A DNA stretch of 64,000 nucleotides, taken from Corallococcus sp. NCRR (GTDB taxonomy: Bacteria > Myxococcota > Myxococcia > Myxococcales > Myxococcaceae). The DNA is taken from positions 558,001 through 622,000 of the forward strand of contig NZ_CP114039.1 of the NCBI RefSeq assembly GCF_026965535.1. Reading direction: 5' to 3'. The position numbers and the translations under genes are program-made. Positions 17,827 to 26,172 of this stretch are shown here, piece after piece. How positions within the stretch are numbered: the first letter of the stretch is position 1; each line of letters opens with the position of its first letter. A model generated the notes under the pieces. It searched no databases. It saw only the letters and a list, made by a program, of their open reading frames with translations, and had not been told where the DNA came from.

Positions 17827-18787
17827 CGCGCTGAGGCTGGAAGGCCATGAGCGGCGGCTGCTCCTGCTGGGGGGCCTGGCCACCTTCTGCGTGGTGGTGT
17901 TCATGACCGTGGACGCGGGCGGCAGGTGGGACTTCGTGCTGCCGTTCCGCGGGCGCAAGGTCGCCACGGTGCTGCTGGTGGGCTACGCCATCGCCGTCTC
18001 CACGGTGCTGTTCCAGACCGTGGTGGAGAACCGCGTCCTGACGCCCGCCATCATGGGCTTCGACACGCTCTACCTGCTCCTGCAGTCCAGCCTGCTCTTC
18101 TTCCTGGGCTCGCGCACCATGGCCAGCCTGGACCCCCGGCTGCTCTTCACGGTGGAGGTCGCCCTCATGGTCGCCTTCTCCGCGGTGCTGCACCGCTGGC
18201 TGTTCGAGGGTGGCCGGCGCAGCGTGCACCTGCTGCTGCTCACGGGCGTGGTGCTGGGCGTGCTCTTCCGCAGCCTCTCCAGCTTCCTCCAGCGCCTCAT
18301 CGCGCCGGGCGAGTTCGACTTCCTGCAGGACCGCTTCTTCGCCAGCTTCAACAACCCGGACCCGGACCTGCTCATCGTCTCCGCGCTGATGACGGTGGGC
18401 GCGTCCGTCCTGGGCTTCCGCCTGCTGCGCGCGTGCGACGTGCTGAACCTGGGGCGCGACGTGGCCCTCAACCTGGGCGTGGACCACCGGCGCACGGTGT
18501 CGCGGCTGCTGGCGGTGGTGGCGGTGCTGGTGTCCGTGTCCACGGCGCTGGTGGGACCGGTGACCTTCTTTGGGCTGCTGGTGGCGAACCTGGCGCACGG
18601 GCTGGTGCGCTCGCACCGGCACGTCCACGTGCTGCCGGCCGCCGTGTTCCTGGCGGTGATTGGCCTCCTGGGCGGTCAGCTCGTGCTGGAGCGCGTCTTC
18701 TCCTTTGGCGCCAACCTGCGCGTCATCATCGAGTTCCTGGGCGGCCTGATGTTCATCACCCTGCTCATGCGAGGCGTGCTGCGATGA
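17816..18787 (+). CDS. Siderophore ABC transporter permease (FecCD family), second copy
   Basis: I start it at the GTG at 17816 (323 residues) because GGAGGG lies 6 bases upstream; a longer in-frame reading from 17738 is a shadow inside the first permease. The protein has about eight to nine hydrophobic segments and ends with GPVTFFGLLVANLAHGLVRS, the conserved ATPase-contact region of FecCD permeases. It forms a heterodimer with the preceding permease. FatC and YclO are the comparable subunits. Its TGA overlaps the ATG of the ATPase gene (ATGA at 18784-18787). Confidence 0.9.
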   Translation: MSASALRLEGHERRLLLLGGLATFCVVVFMTVDAGGRWDFVLPFRGRKVATVLLVGYAIAVSTVLFQTVVENRVLTPAIMGFDTLYLLLQSSLLFFLGSRTMASLDPRLLFTVEVALMVAFSAVLHRWLFEGGRRSVHLLLLTGVVLGVLFRSLSSFLQRLIAPGEFDFLQDRFFASFNNPDPDLLIVSALMTVGASVLGFRLLRACDVLNLGRDVALNLGVDHRRTVSRLLAVVAVLVSVSTALVGPVTFFGLLVANLAHGLVRSHRHVHVLPAAVFLAVIGLLGGQLVLERVFSFGANLRVIIEFLGGLMFITLLMRGVLR

Positions 18788-19542
18788 TCGAAGCCCGGAA
18801 CGTGTCCCGCCGCTACGGAGACACCGTGGTGGTGGACGACGTCACGCTCCAGTTCCCGGAGACGGGCGTGACGTCCATCATCGGGCCCAACGGCGCCGGC
18901 AAGTCCACCCTGCTCTCCATGGTCAGCCGCCTGTTGCCGCTGTCCTCCGGGACGGTGTGGGTGGACGGCATGGACGTGGCCCGCACGCCCGGCGACGCGC
19001 TGGCGCGCAGGCTGGCCATCCTGCGGCAGGACAACGCCGTCACCTCACGGCTCACCGTGCGCGACCTGGTGACCTTCGGCCGCTACCCGCACTCCAAGGG
19101 CCGCCCCACGGTGGAGGACCGCGCCTTCGTGGAGGGGGCGCTCCACCACCTGGGCCTGGAGCCGCTCGCGCACCGCTTCCTGGACGAGCTGTCCGGCGGC
19201 CAGCGCCAGCGCGCCTTCGTGGCCATGGTGCTGTGCCAGGACACGCACTACGTGCTCCTGGACGAGCCCCTCAACAGCCTGGACATGAAACACGCCGTGG
19301 CCATGATGAAGGAGCTGCGGCGCGCCGCGGACACGCTGGGCAAGTGCGTGGTGCTGGTGCTGCACGACCTCAACTACGCCTCCTGCTACTCCGACCACGT
19401 CATCGCCATGCGCGCCGGGAAGGTCGCCTTCCAGGGGACGCCGGAGGAGCTGATGCGCCCCGCCGTCCTCCGCGACATCTATGACATGGACATCGACATC
19501 CACCTCCTCGACGGGAAGCGCATCGCGGTCCACTACCGCTGA
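18784..19542 (+). CDS. Siderophore ABC transporter ATPase (YclP type)
   Basis: The 252-residue protein has all the ABC ATPase motifs: Walker A GPNGAGKST (34-42), the Q-loop in LRQDN (80-84), signature LSGGQ (136-140), Walker B YVLLDEP (156-162) and the switch His194 in VLHDLN. It drives uptake through the two preceding permeases. It closes the four-gene operon; no outer membrane receptor or siderophore biosynthesis gene is found in the window, so the outer membrane step must be served from elsewhere. No clear terminator follows. Confidence 0.93.
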   Translation: MIEARNVSRRYGDTVVVDDVTLQFPETGVTSIIGPNGAGKSTLLSMVSRLLPLSSGTVWVDGMDVARTPGDALARRLAILRQDNAVTSRLTVRDLVTFGRYPHSKGRPTVEDRAFVEGALHHLGLEPLAHRFLDELSGGQRQRAFVAMVLCQDTHYVLLDEPLNSLDMKHAVAMMKELRRAADTLGKCVVLVLHDLNYASCYSDHVIAMRAGKVAFQGTPEELMRPAVLRDIYDMDIDIHLLDGKRIAVHYR

Positions 19543-19651
19543 CCCGAGGCTGTGACACACATGTCGCGCCGGGGCCGGAAGAGCGGTGACTCCGGACAGC
19601 CATTCCCTCTGGGACATCCTGGCACCGGGCTTGCTCAAGGGCCCGGGCACC

Positions 19652-20233
19652 ATGTCCCCATCCCGTGAAGCCTCCGCGAGTCCCGGCCTGCGTCATTGGG
19701 CCACCCGGCTGATTCTCCTGGTCGCCTGCGCCAGCGTGGTGGCCACGTCCGGAGTCACGTCCGGAGACGTCGTCTCCGAGCCCTACACGAGCGCGCCGCT
19801 GACCCTCACGACGGAGGCGCCCAAGCTCACGCGCCCCATCACGGTGAAGGTCACGGTACCGAAGGCGTCCTCGAGGACCGCCGAGGCCGACCTGACGGTG
19901 GAGGTGAAGGCGCGCTGGACGCCGGCGGACCCCACGGGGACGACGCAGCCCTGGATGCGCGTTTCGCTGGCCAGGCCTGGAGAGAACGGGTCCAGGCCCG
20001 CGCGCTCCGTCGTGCTGGAGGCGGGGACGGAGGTGCGGGCGCAGACCCCGGCGTACCTGGATCCGGCCTGTCAGCTGGGAACGGGGTGCGAGTGGGCCAC
20101 GGAGCTGACCGTCGAGCTTCAGCCAGACGCCGCCGGCACGGTCGAGCTGGAGTGGACCGGAGTCGCCCGGGCGCGCGTGCTCGACACGTCCGACATTCCC
20201 GCGGGCATGGCCGTGAGCGTTTCGGAGCCGTAA
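19652..20233 (+). CDS. Exported protein of unknown function
   Basis: I prefer the ATG at 19652 (193 residues), which puts a basic start before the hydrophobic signal RLILLVACASVVATSG; an in-frame GTG at 19586 would add 22 residues and has GGAAGAG close to it. The mature part is beta-rich with an ARWTPADPTGTTQPWMRVSL segment. The same arrangement, (T/E)TQPW(M/H)RV preceded by an RW pair, is seen in the next gene, so the two are probably related. No known domain is recognised. The protein is likely periplasmic or cell-surface. Confidence 0.6.
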   Translation: MSPSREASASPGLRHWATRLILLVACASVVATSGVTSGDVVSEPYTSAPLTLTTEAPKLTRPITVKVTVPKASSRTAEADLTVEVKARWTPADPTGTTQPWMRVSLARPGENGSRPARSVVLEAGTEVRAQTPAYLDPACQLGTGCEWATELTVELQPDAAGTVELEWTGVARARVLDTSDIPAGMAVSVSEP

Positions 20234-20252
20234 CCCCTGTCATGGAACCCAC

Positions 20253-20654
20253 ATGCGAACTGCCCTGCTGCTGTTGACGCTGACGGTCTCCGCCTGTGTC
20301 CCCGAAAGGGATTGGGTGATGGAGGAAGGCCCGGCTGAATCCGTCACGTTGACCACTTCAACCCCCAGCGCCCGACCCCGGCTGCGCGTGCAGGCCGCCG
20401 GCCGCACGGGGTCCGGCGTGGAGGTGTCCCTCGTCGGTGTCTCCTTCGTGGTGGAGCCACGCTGGGAGCTGCCCGCCGAAACCAGCACGGAGACTCAGCC
20501 CTGGCATCGCGTCCGCATCGTGGATGAGCGCGATGACCAGGTCCTGGCCGAGCACGTCTTCGTGCTCACCCAGCCGAACGTGACCGGCGTCATGAAGCTG
20601 GAGACCGACAAGCAAGCCAAGGACGACGTCGAGTTCACCTTCACGTCGCTCTGA
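20253..20654 (+). CDS. Small lipoprotein related to the preceding gene product
   Basis: The 133-residue product has a short lipoprotein signal MRTALLLLTLTVSAC (Cys15). The mature part is beta-rich and holds VEPRWELPAE followed by TETQPWHRVRIVD, which mirrors the segment in the upstream protein. It starts 20 bases after the preceding stop, so the two genes are probably cotranscribed. A conserved pair of secreted subunits is a reasonable inference, but the function is not known. Confidence 0.65.
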   Translation: MRTALLLLTLTVSACVPERDWVMEEGPAESVTLTTSTPSARPRLRVQAAGRTGSGVEVSLVGVSFVVEPRWELPAETSTETQPWHRVRIVDERDDQVLAEHVFVLTQPNVTGVMKLETDKQAKDDVEFTFTSL

Positions 20655-20732
20655 GCGGCACGTCCTCGGGTTGCTCTCCCGCCACGGAGAGTGAAAGCCT
20701 GTGCATCCCCTCTTCCAGAAAGGCAGCTGGCG

Positions 20733-21236
20733 ATGCGCGAGAAGAACCTGGAGTACATGCTGGATTGGATCGCCGTGCAGGAGCTGGTCGCCGAGTACGG
20801 GCAGGCCATCGACCATGGCAAGGACACGGGCGACTGGAGCCGGTGGGAGCGGGTCTTCGCCCCGGAGGTGACGTCGGACTACTCCCGCTTCATGGGCGTG
20901 CCGCCCTCCACCGCGCCGCGCGCCGTGCTGGCGCAGTTCGGCAACAAGGCGCTGGAGTGCTTCACCCGCGTGCAGCACGCCACCGCCAACACGGTGCGCA
21001 CGGAGTTCACCAGCCCCACCCACGCGACAGTGCACGCCTACGCGGAGGTGTCCCACTTCTTCACCATGGACGGGTATCCCCAGGAGTGGACCCTGGTGGG
21101 GCGCTATACGCACGAGGTGGTGAAGACGGCCGCGGAGGGCTGGCGCATCCAGAAGGTCACGCTGGATCCCATCCACCACCGGGGCAACCTGCTGGGCCTG
21201 GAGTTCGCCCGCGGCAAGCGGCTCGGAACGCCGTGA
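20733..21236 (+). CDS. SnoaL-like (NTF2 fold) protein
   Basis: From the ATG at 20733 this gives 167 residues, MREKNLEYMLDWIAVQELVA, which is the usual beginning of SnoaL_4-type domains (helix with ...QELxxxYgxAiD). It continues with DTGDWSRWERVFAPEV, then the strand pairs HATVHAYAEVSHFF and WTLVGRYTHEVVKT, and ends with WRIQKVTLDPI. An in-frame GTG at 20691 would add 14 residues. Members of this fold include polyketide cyclases, steroid isomerases and small-molecule binding proteins; the substrate is not known. It is convergent with the LysR gene that ends at 21264. Confidence 0.8.
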   Translation: MREKNLEYMLDWIAVQELVAEYGQAIDHGKDTGDWSRWERVFAPEVTSDYSRFMGVPPSTAPRAVLAQFGNKALECFTRVQHATANTVRTEFTSPTHATVHAYAEVSHFFTMDGYPQEWTLVGRYTHEVVKTAAEGWRIQKVTLDPIHHRGNLLGLEFARGKRLGTP

Positions 21237-21263
21237 CGCCTGACGTGCGGTGACGCGGCCCCG

Positions 21264-22187
21264 TCACCGCGCGCGCTTCTTCCGGGACCGGGCCGGAGGC
21301 TTCGCGAGCGCCTCCGCCTGCCTCCCAATGGTCTCCGCCAGGAAGTCCACCACCGCGCGCACCCGGACATTGTGGGCCAGGTCCTCATGGAACACCAGCC
21401 ACACGGTCCGCTCCAGCTCCGGCAGGGCGTCCCGCAGGGGCACCAGCTCCGGATGCAGGTGACCGAAGAACGCCGGCAACAGCGCCACCCCCAGGCCCTC
21501 GCGCGCGGCCTGGAGCAGTCCCAGGATGGACGTCAGCCGCAGCGCCACGGTGGCCTTCGCCGCGTGCACGTCCAGCCACTTCGACTCCGGCCAGCGCCGC
21601 GAATCCTGCGCGTAGCCCACCACCGAGTGCCCCTGGAGCCCCGTGTCGAAGCGCACCGGCCCCCGGCGGGAGAGATACGCCTTCGACGCGAAGGGCACGA
21701 CTCCAATGGCAGCCACCTTCCGGGCCCGCAGGGACGCCTCCTGCGGCCGGACCAGCCGGATGGCCACGTCCGCCTCGCGCCGCACCAGCGAGAGCGCCTC
21801 GTAGCCGGAGAGCAGCTGCAACTCGATCTCCGGATGGCGCTCCTGGAACGCGGCCAGCCACGGCATCACGTTGTGGACCAGGAAGGAGTCCGTCGCGGTG
21901 ACCGTCACCGGCCCGGAGGGACGCAGGTCCTCACCGCTGGCGAGCCGCTCCACCCGCAGCGCCTCCGCCTCCACCGCCTCCGCTGCCGGACGGATGCGCA
22001 GCGCCACGGCCGTGGGCTTGAGGCCCGTGGGCGTCCGGTCGAAGAGCCGCGCCCCCAGCTCCTTCTCCAGCACGGCCAGGCGCCGGCCCACCGTGGTCTG
22101 GTCCACCTTCAACCGCCGCGCCGCCGCGGAGAGGTTCCCCTCCCTCGCGATGGCCAGGAAGTGCCGCAGGTCGCTCCATTCGGGCAT
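21264..22187 (-). CDS. LysR-family transcription regulator
   Basis: I start it at the ATG at 22187, giving 307 residues beginning MPEWSDLRHFLAIAREGNLS. The winged helix is at residues 1-65 (LSAAARRLKVDQTTVGRRLA), followed by the linker helix and the periplasmic-binding-like effector domain (about 90-295). It is divergent from the cupin gene at 22290, which is the probable target. Half-sites of a LysR-type operator lie in the 102-base gap. The C-terminus is basic (ARSRKKRAR), which is unusual but may simply be a tail. Longer upstream frames through the cupin region are shadows. Confidence 0.9.
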   Translation of the reverse strand: MPEWSDLRHFLAIAREGNLSAAARRLKVDQTTVGRRLAVLEKELGARLFDRTPTGLKPTAVALRIRPAAEAVEAEALRVERLASGEDLRPSGPVTVTATDSFLVHNVMPWLAAFQERHPEIELQLLSGYEALSLVRREADVAIRLVRPQEASLRARKVAAIGVVPFASKAYLSRRGPVRFDTGLQGHSVVGYAQDSRRWPESKWLDVHAAKATVALRLTSILGLLQAAREGLGVALLPAFFGHLHPELVPLRDALPELERTVWLVFHEDLAHNVRVRAVVDFLAETIGRQAEALAKPPARSRKKRAR

Positions 22188-22197
22188 GGCCTGCACT

Positions 22198-22235
22198 TTC
22201 GCAGAGGTGCCCTGCGGATTCGGGCATTTTCGCAG
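22198..22235. promoter_or_regulatory. Candidate LysR operator half-sites
   Basis: TTCGCAG (22198-22204), CTGCGGA (22212-22218) and a second CGCAG (22231-22235) form an inverted repeat plus a further half-site. The first two are the T-N11-A-like arrangement expected for LysR-type regulators. The sites lie between the divergent regulator and cupin genes. Confidence 0.45.
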
Positions 22236-22289
22236 GGCCGCCTCAAGGCCATCCTCCCCGGCGTTTCCTTCCACCGAGGAGTGCCTCCC

Positions 22290-22733
22290 GTGAAGACCCT
22301 GCCCAAGCTCGCCGCCGCCGTCGCCGTCCTCTCCGCGTTCACCTTCGCCGCCGCCGGGGGGAAGGAGTCCGCCGCGTTCCAGCAGACCGCCTATGACAAG
22401 CTCACCTGGACGGAGATGATGCCCGGCGGCCCGTCCGTGCACGTGCTCTGGGGCGACATGAAGAAGGGCCCGTACGCCCTGCTGATGAAGTTCCCCGCCG
22501 GGTTCGACTCCGGGCCGCACACCCACTCCGCCAGCTACCACGGCGTGCTGGTGAAGGGCCGCATGACGAACACCAGCGAGGGCGCCGCCGAAGCGGGCGC
22601 CGTGGAGGCCGGCAGCACCTGGGACCAGCCCGGCAAGGTGGTGCACCGCAACCAGTGCGCGCCGGGCGCCGAGTGCGTGATGCTCATCGCCCAGGACAAG
22701 CCCTTCGACTTCGCGCCCGCCAAGGCGAAGTGA
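22290..22733 (+). CDS. Exported cupin-domain protein
   Basis: The GTG at 22290 gives 147 residues with a signal peptide (about 1-23) and a single cupin fold. GAGGA lies 9 bases upstream. KFPAGFDSGPHTHSASYHGVL (about 70-90) carries the metal-binding His pair typical of cupins, and DQPGKVVHRNQCAPGAEC the second half. The DUF4437-like layout resembles small secreted cupins sometimes controlled by a divergent LysR regulator, as here. Its substrate is unknown. It may act on an extracellular small molecule. Confidence 0.8.
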   Translation: MKTLPKLAAAVAVLSAFTFAAAGGKESAAFQQTAYDKLTWTEMMPGGPSVHVLWGDMKKGPYALLMKFPAGFDSGPHTHSASYHGVLVKGRMTNTSEGAAEAGAVEAGSTWDQPGKVVHRNQCAPGAECVMLIAQDKPFDFAPAKAK

Positions 22734-22737
22734 CGCT

Positions 22738-22908
22738 TCAGCGCGAATCGCGGCGCTTCTGCTGACGGGCGAACTCCGCCCGCAGCGCACCGCCGATGCG
22801 CTTGCCCGTCACCTGGGTGGGCTTGCGGATCTTCTGGAAGTCCTTCGTCTGCTGGATGAAGCCACCCCGGTGCTTCTTCGAGGTGGTCTCCTTCGGAGGC
22901 TGGAACAT
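22738..22908 (-). CDS. Small basic protein (56 residues)
   Basis: The frame starts at the ATG at 22908 with GGAG 9 bases upstream and ends at 22738. The product begins MFQPPKETTSKKHRGGF and is strongly basic (many Lys and Arg), with QKIRKPTQVTGKRIGGALRA in the centre. No signal peptide or membrane span is seen. It may bind nucleic acid or ribosomes, but there is no family match that I know of. The strong ribosome binding site, normal codon use and lack of competing frames support it as a real gene. Confidence 0.6.
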   Translation of the reverse strand: MFQPPKETTSKKHRGGFIQQTKDFQKIRKPTQVTGKRIGGALRAEFARQQKRRDSR

Positions 22909-23157
22909 CGGCGGGGCTCCTTGTCCGGCGGGGGGCTGACGGTTGTTTCCCGAAGATGCAGCACCTCCCGGAGGGTTGCCATCCCTCCAGGACGGAGCGC
23001 GGGCGGGCAGGCGGGCTCAGCCCCGGATGGGCACCACCGGGGAGGCGGCGTAGCCATCTGTCGTGTTGCCCGTCACGGTCGCCATGACGCGTTTTTGCAA
23101 TCCAACCCCAGGCTCCTGGCGTATCTGTCCGGCCACCAGGCAAGGGAGCAGATACCC

Positions 23158-23565
23158 ATGACGAAGCGCGCGAGTGGTCCTTTCGACGTGAAGCTCACCC
23201 CCATGGCCCCGGAGGCGGGCGCGGTGGAGGCGGCCCCGGGCCGGATGATGCTCGACAAGCGCTTTCACGGCGGACTGGACGCCACGAGCCACGGACAGAT
23301 GCTCGCGGTGCGGACGCCGGTGGAGGGGTCCGCGGGGTATGTGGCCATGGAGCGCGTCAACGGCACGCTGGACGGCCGCGCCGGCACCTTCGCGCTCCAG
23401 CACTCCGGGACCCTGACGCGCGGTGCACCCCAGCTCGTCATCACGGTGGTGCCGGACTCCGGCACCGGCGAGCTCACGGGGCTCGCCGGTTCGATGACCA
23501 TCGACATCGCGCCGGGCGGGAAGCACTCCTACGACTTCCAGTACACCCTGCCCGACGCGCCGTGA
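23158..23565 (+). CDS. DUF3224 family protein
   Basis: From the ATG at 23158, with GGAG 9 bases upstream, the product has 135 residues. It shows the DUF3224 pattern: GPFDVKLTP near the start, MLDKRFHGGLDATSHGQML, then YVAMERVNGTLDGRAGTFAL, and GTGELTGLAGSMTIDI near the end. The family forms a small beta-barrel like allene oxide cyclase; the role is not established. It is cytoplasmic and stands alone. Confidence 0.9.
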   Translation: MTKRASGPFDVKLTPMAPEAGAVEAAPGRMMLDKRFHGGLDATSHGQMLAVRTPVEGSAGYVAMERVNGTLDGRAGTFALQHSGTLTRGAPQLVITVVPDSGTGELTGLAGSMTIDIAPGGKHSYDFQYTLPDAP

Positions 23566-23582
23566 CTCACGGTGCGCACACG

Positions 23583-24074
23583 TCACCCGGCTCCCTTCAC
23601 CCGAAGCCATGACAGGGCTTGAAGGGCCGCGACCCACGCGCCTCCCGTCAGCGCATGACGGAGATGATTCATCCGGCTCCACCGCATGGCGGTCTCCACG
23701 GCCACCGGAGTGTCCTGCGATTGCATCAGCCGGACCATCGTGGGGATGAAGTACGAGAAAGTCAGCAACCGGTCCACGAGCACCACCCCCACGGCCGCGA
23801 GCCACCAGGAGCGCAGCGGTCCCGTCGCTCGCGTGGCGAAGTAGAGGCTGGCCAGCGTGAGCAGCGTCAGCGGCGCCGTGGTGACGACGCCCCAGAAGCG
23901 ACGGCCCACGTCATCCTGGCGCGCCGCCTCAGCGGACCAGTGCGCGCCCGTGACATCGAGCCACCGGGGGAGCGAGATGCGGTGCTCATAGAGCCCCGCG
24001 CCGAACGCGACGCCCAGGTTGAGCACGAAGAGCCACAACAGGATTTCCGCCCCGGAAGGCTTCAGGTTCATCAT
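23583..24074 (-). CDS. DUF1772-like membrane protein
   Basis: The product (163 residues from the ATG at 24074; longer starts up to 24098 are possible) has four hydrophobic segments, near residues 10-28, 65-85, 90-108 and 140-155. NLGVAFGAGLYEHRISLPRW in the first part and FSYFIPTMVRLM later match the DUF1772/anthrone oxygenase-like layout. The function of bacterial members is not known. The gene is divergent from a MarR-AraC fusion regulator at 24152, only 77 bases away, which suggests that it is the target. Confidence 0.7.
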   Translation of the reverse strand: MMNLKPSGAEILLWLFVLNLGVAFGAGLYEHRISLPRWLDVTGAHWSAEAARQDDVGRRFWGVVTTAPLTLLTLASLYFATRATGPLRSWWLAAVGVVLVDRLLTFSYFIPTMVRLMQSQDTPVAVETAMRWSRMNHLRHALTGGAWVAALQALSWLRVKGAG

Positions 24075-24151
24075 GGGGACAGCATGCGTCCCGTGCACCC
24101 GAACGTCTTTCGTGCCCTTGTGCTGTTTTTCTCGATCCTGCGGTGTTCTCC

Positions 24152-24940
24152 ATGAGCCCCCGGCACTCGCTCCTCGCCCAGATTGGCGCGGACATCGTCC
24201 GCTTCCAGGATGCCTCCGCGGAGTTCGACGCCACCGTGGGCCAGGTGCTCGCGCTCGGCCGCGCGGAGCTGACGTGTCTGGCGCAACTGCACTTCGGAGG
24301 CCCCGCGCCGCTGAGCGCCGTCGCGCGAGGCGCCGACGTGGCGCGCCTGGAGCTCGCCGGCTACATCCAGCGGGAGGGCGCGGGAAGCAGCAGGAGGCTC
24401 GCGCTCACCGCGCACGCGCGCGAATGGATTGAAACCCTCTGGGGCCCCCTCCAGGCGGAGGGCCTGCGGATGATGGCGCCCCTGCCGGATGAGGAGTTGA
24501 AGGTCATCGCCCGCTTCCTGGGCGAGGCGAGGAAGTCACAGGACCGCCATGCGGCCCGCGTGGCGAAGCTGCTCCAGGAGCCCGGAGGGACACGGGCGGC
24601 GCGGCGGCGCGGTGGCCTCTCCGCCGCCGCGCTCCACCGCGTGCGGCTCTTCATCGAAGCGCACCTCGCGCGGAGGATCCAGGTGGGCGAACTGGCCCAG
24701 CGCTCGGGGCTGAGCGTCTTCTACTTCACCCGCGCCTTCCGCCAGTCCATGGGCATGACGCCGCACGCCTACGTGCAGCAGCGGCGGGTGGAGCGGGCGC
24801 GAGACCTGCTGAGCCATACGAACCGCTCCCTCGGGGACATCGCGCTCGCGGTCGGCTTCAGCTCCCAGAGTCACTTCACCACGGTGTTCCGCCGGGTGAC
24901 GGGGCTCACCCCGGCCGTCCTGCGGCGCGCGGGGCGCTGA
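24152..24940 (+). CDS. Fused MarR-like/AraC-family transcription regulator
   Basis: The ATG at 24152 gives 262 residues; an in-frame GTG at 24143 is the alternative. The first ~130 residues look like a MarR-type winged-helix domain (VLALGRAELTCLAQLHF, then LAGYIQREGAGSSRRLALTA as the wing), with a rather short recognition part. The C-terminal ~100 residues are a complete AraC double helix-turn-helix: FIEAHLARRIQVGELAQRSG, RAFRQSMGMTPHAYVQQRR and IALAVGFSSQSHFTTVFRR. The N-terminal MarR-like domain would replace the usual cupin or binding domain. It is divergent from the DUF1772 gene and probably controls it. Confidence 0.78.
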   Translation: MSPRHSLLAQIGADIVRFQDASAEFDATVGQVLALGRAELTCLAQLHFGGPAPLSAVARGADVARLELAGYIQREGAGSSRRLALTAHAREWIETLWGPLQAEGLRMMAPLPDEELKVIARFLGEARKSQDRHAARVAKLLQEPGGTRAARRRGGLSAAALHRVRLFIEAHLARRIQVGELAQRSGLSVFYFTRAFRQSMGMTPHAYVQQRRVERARDLLSHTNRSLGDIALAVGFSSQSHFTTVFRRVTGLTPAVLRRAGR

Positions 24941-25017
24941 CGGATTCGCGGGCCCGGGCGGGAAGATTGGACCCGAGGGGCGTAGAAGCGGATGAGCCCC
25001 TTCCCAGGCACCCCACC

Positions 25018-26076
25018 ATGGCCCGCCCCAAGAGTCCCCTCTTCTGGATCCTCCTCACCGTCGGAGGCGCCTGCGCGTTCTGCTGCACCGGCACCCTGGG
25101 GCTCATGGCCCTGGGGTTGTTCGCGGGGGACGACAGCGCCACGTCCGGAGCCTCCGGCACGGTGAGCAGGGCCCGTGGCGGCGGCAGTCCCGGCGAGCCC
25201 GGAGGCTTCGCGTTCGACGCGCCCAAGGGCTGGAAGACCCAGCCCGACGGGCGCTTCATCCTCGAGTGGGACGAACGGGGCGACACCCTGGGGGTGGAGG
25301 CGCTCCGGCTGCCGGCCCTGCCCGGGCTCGACGACGCCGAGGGCCGGCTCGTGAAGCTCTGGCAGGAGCGCATTGGCGTGGACTGGAACGGCGTGCCGCC
25401 CAACCCGCTGGTGATGCGGCGCTTCATGTCCAACGGGGCCCGCGCCTTCTTCACCGCGGCGGTGGTGCGCGCGAAGAACAACGACCGCGGCTTCCGCGTG
25501 AGCCTCTATTTGGTGGAGGCGGGAGACCGCCTGGAGTCGCTGTTCTTCATCCAGAGCTTCATGACGCCCGGAGGCCTGGGTGAGGCCATGTCGGCCTCGT
25601 TCTCCTGGAACACGTCCTACCTCCGGGTGGAGGAGGCGCTGAAGGGCGTGCGCGGGAGCCCCGTGGGCCTGCCGCTGGTGGACGACGCGGAGGTCGTGGG
25701 CCACTTCGTCTACGGCACCAGCTCCGCGGCCCAGTGGGTCAACGCCTATACCGGCGGCACCACCATGACGGCGGTCTCCTACAGCATCGACTACACCTTC
25801 GGCGCCAATCACGCGTTCCAATACAAGTACGGCGGCGCGTCCGGACAGGTGGGCGCGATGAGGTTCGGCTCCGAGGACGACCAGGGCACCTGGAGCGTGA
25901 AGCACGACGTGCTGACGCTCACCGGAGCGAAGCGGACACGCCGGTACCTGCTCATCGGTGCGGCGCGCTCGCCGGAGGGAAAGCGCACGCTGTACCTCCT
26001 GAGGGAGAGCCAGGGCTGGTCGCTCGCCCCCGGCGCCATCGGCCAGGACGGCGAGCTGTACGTGTCAGTGGACTGA
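25018..26076 (+). CDS. Membrane-anchored protein of unknown function
   Basis: I start it at the ATG at 25018 (352 residues), which places the hydrophobic anchor SPLFWILLTVGGACAFCC (about 6-23) at the N-terminus. The soluble part is outside the membrane. It contains PKGWKTQPDGRFILEWDERG (about 65-85), and a beta-rich C-terminal half beginning near GHFVYGTSSAAQW. Two or more beta domains are likely. I do not recognise a family. No neighbour gives a hint. Confidence 0.6.
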   Translation: MARPKSPLFWILLTVGGACAFCCTGTLGLMALGLFAGDDSATSGASGTVSRARGGGSPGEPGGFAFDAPKGWKTQPDGRFILEWDERGDTLGVEALRLPALPGLDDAEGRLVKLWQERIGVDWNGVPPNPLVMRRFMSNGARAFFTAAVVRAKNNDRGFRVSLYLVEAGDRLESLFFIQSFMTPGGLGEAMSASFSWNTSYLRVEEALKGVRGSPVGLPLVDDAEVVGHFVYGTSSAAQWVNAYTGGTTMTAVSYSIDYTFGANHAFQYKYGGASGQVGAMRFGSEDDQGTWSVKHDVLTLTGAKRTRRYLLIGAARSPEGKRTLYLLRESQGWSLAPGAIGQDGELYVSVD

Positions 26077-26172
26077 AGTTCCGCCCTGACCGGTGACACC
26101 GCCGGAAAGCACCGGTGTTCCATCCGCCGGCCGGAAGAAAAGCACCGGCCCTTCCCTCACAGGAGATGGAAC

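Noticed and set aside
26077-26172. Partly repeated CCGGAA...AAAGCACCGG blocks before the serine hydrolase gene.
   Set aside because: Only two imperfect copies; too little for a repeat family or an operator claim.
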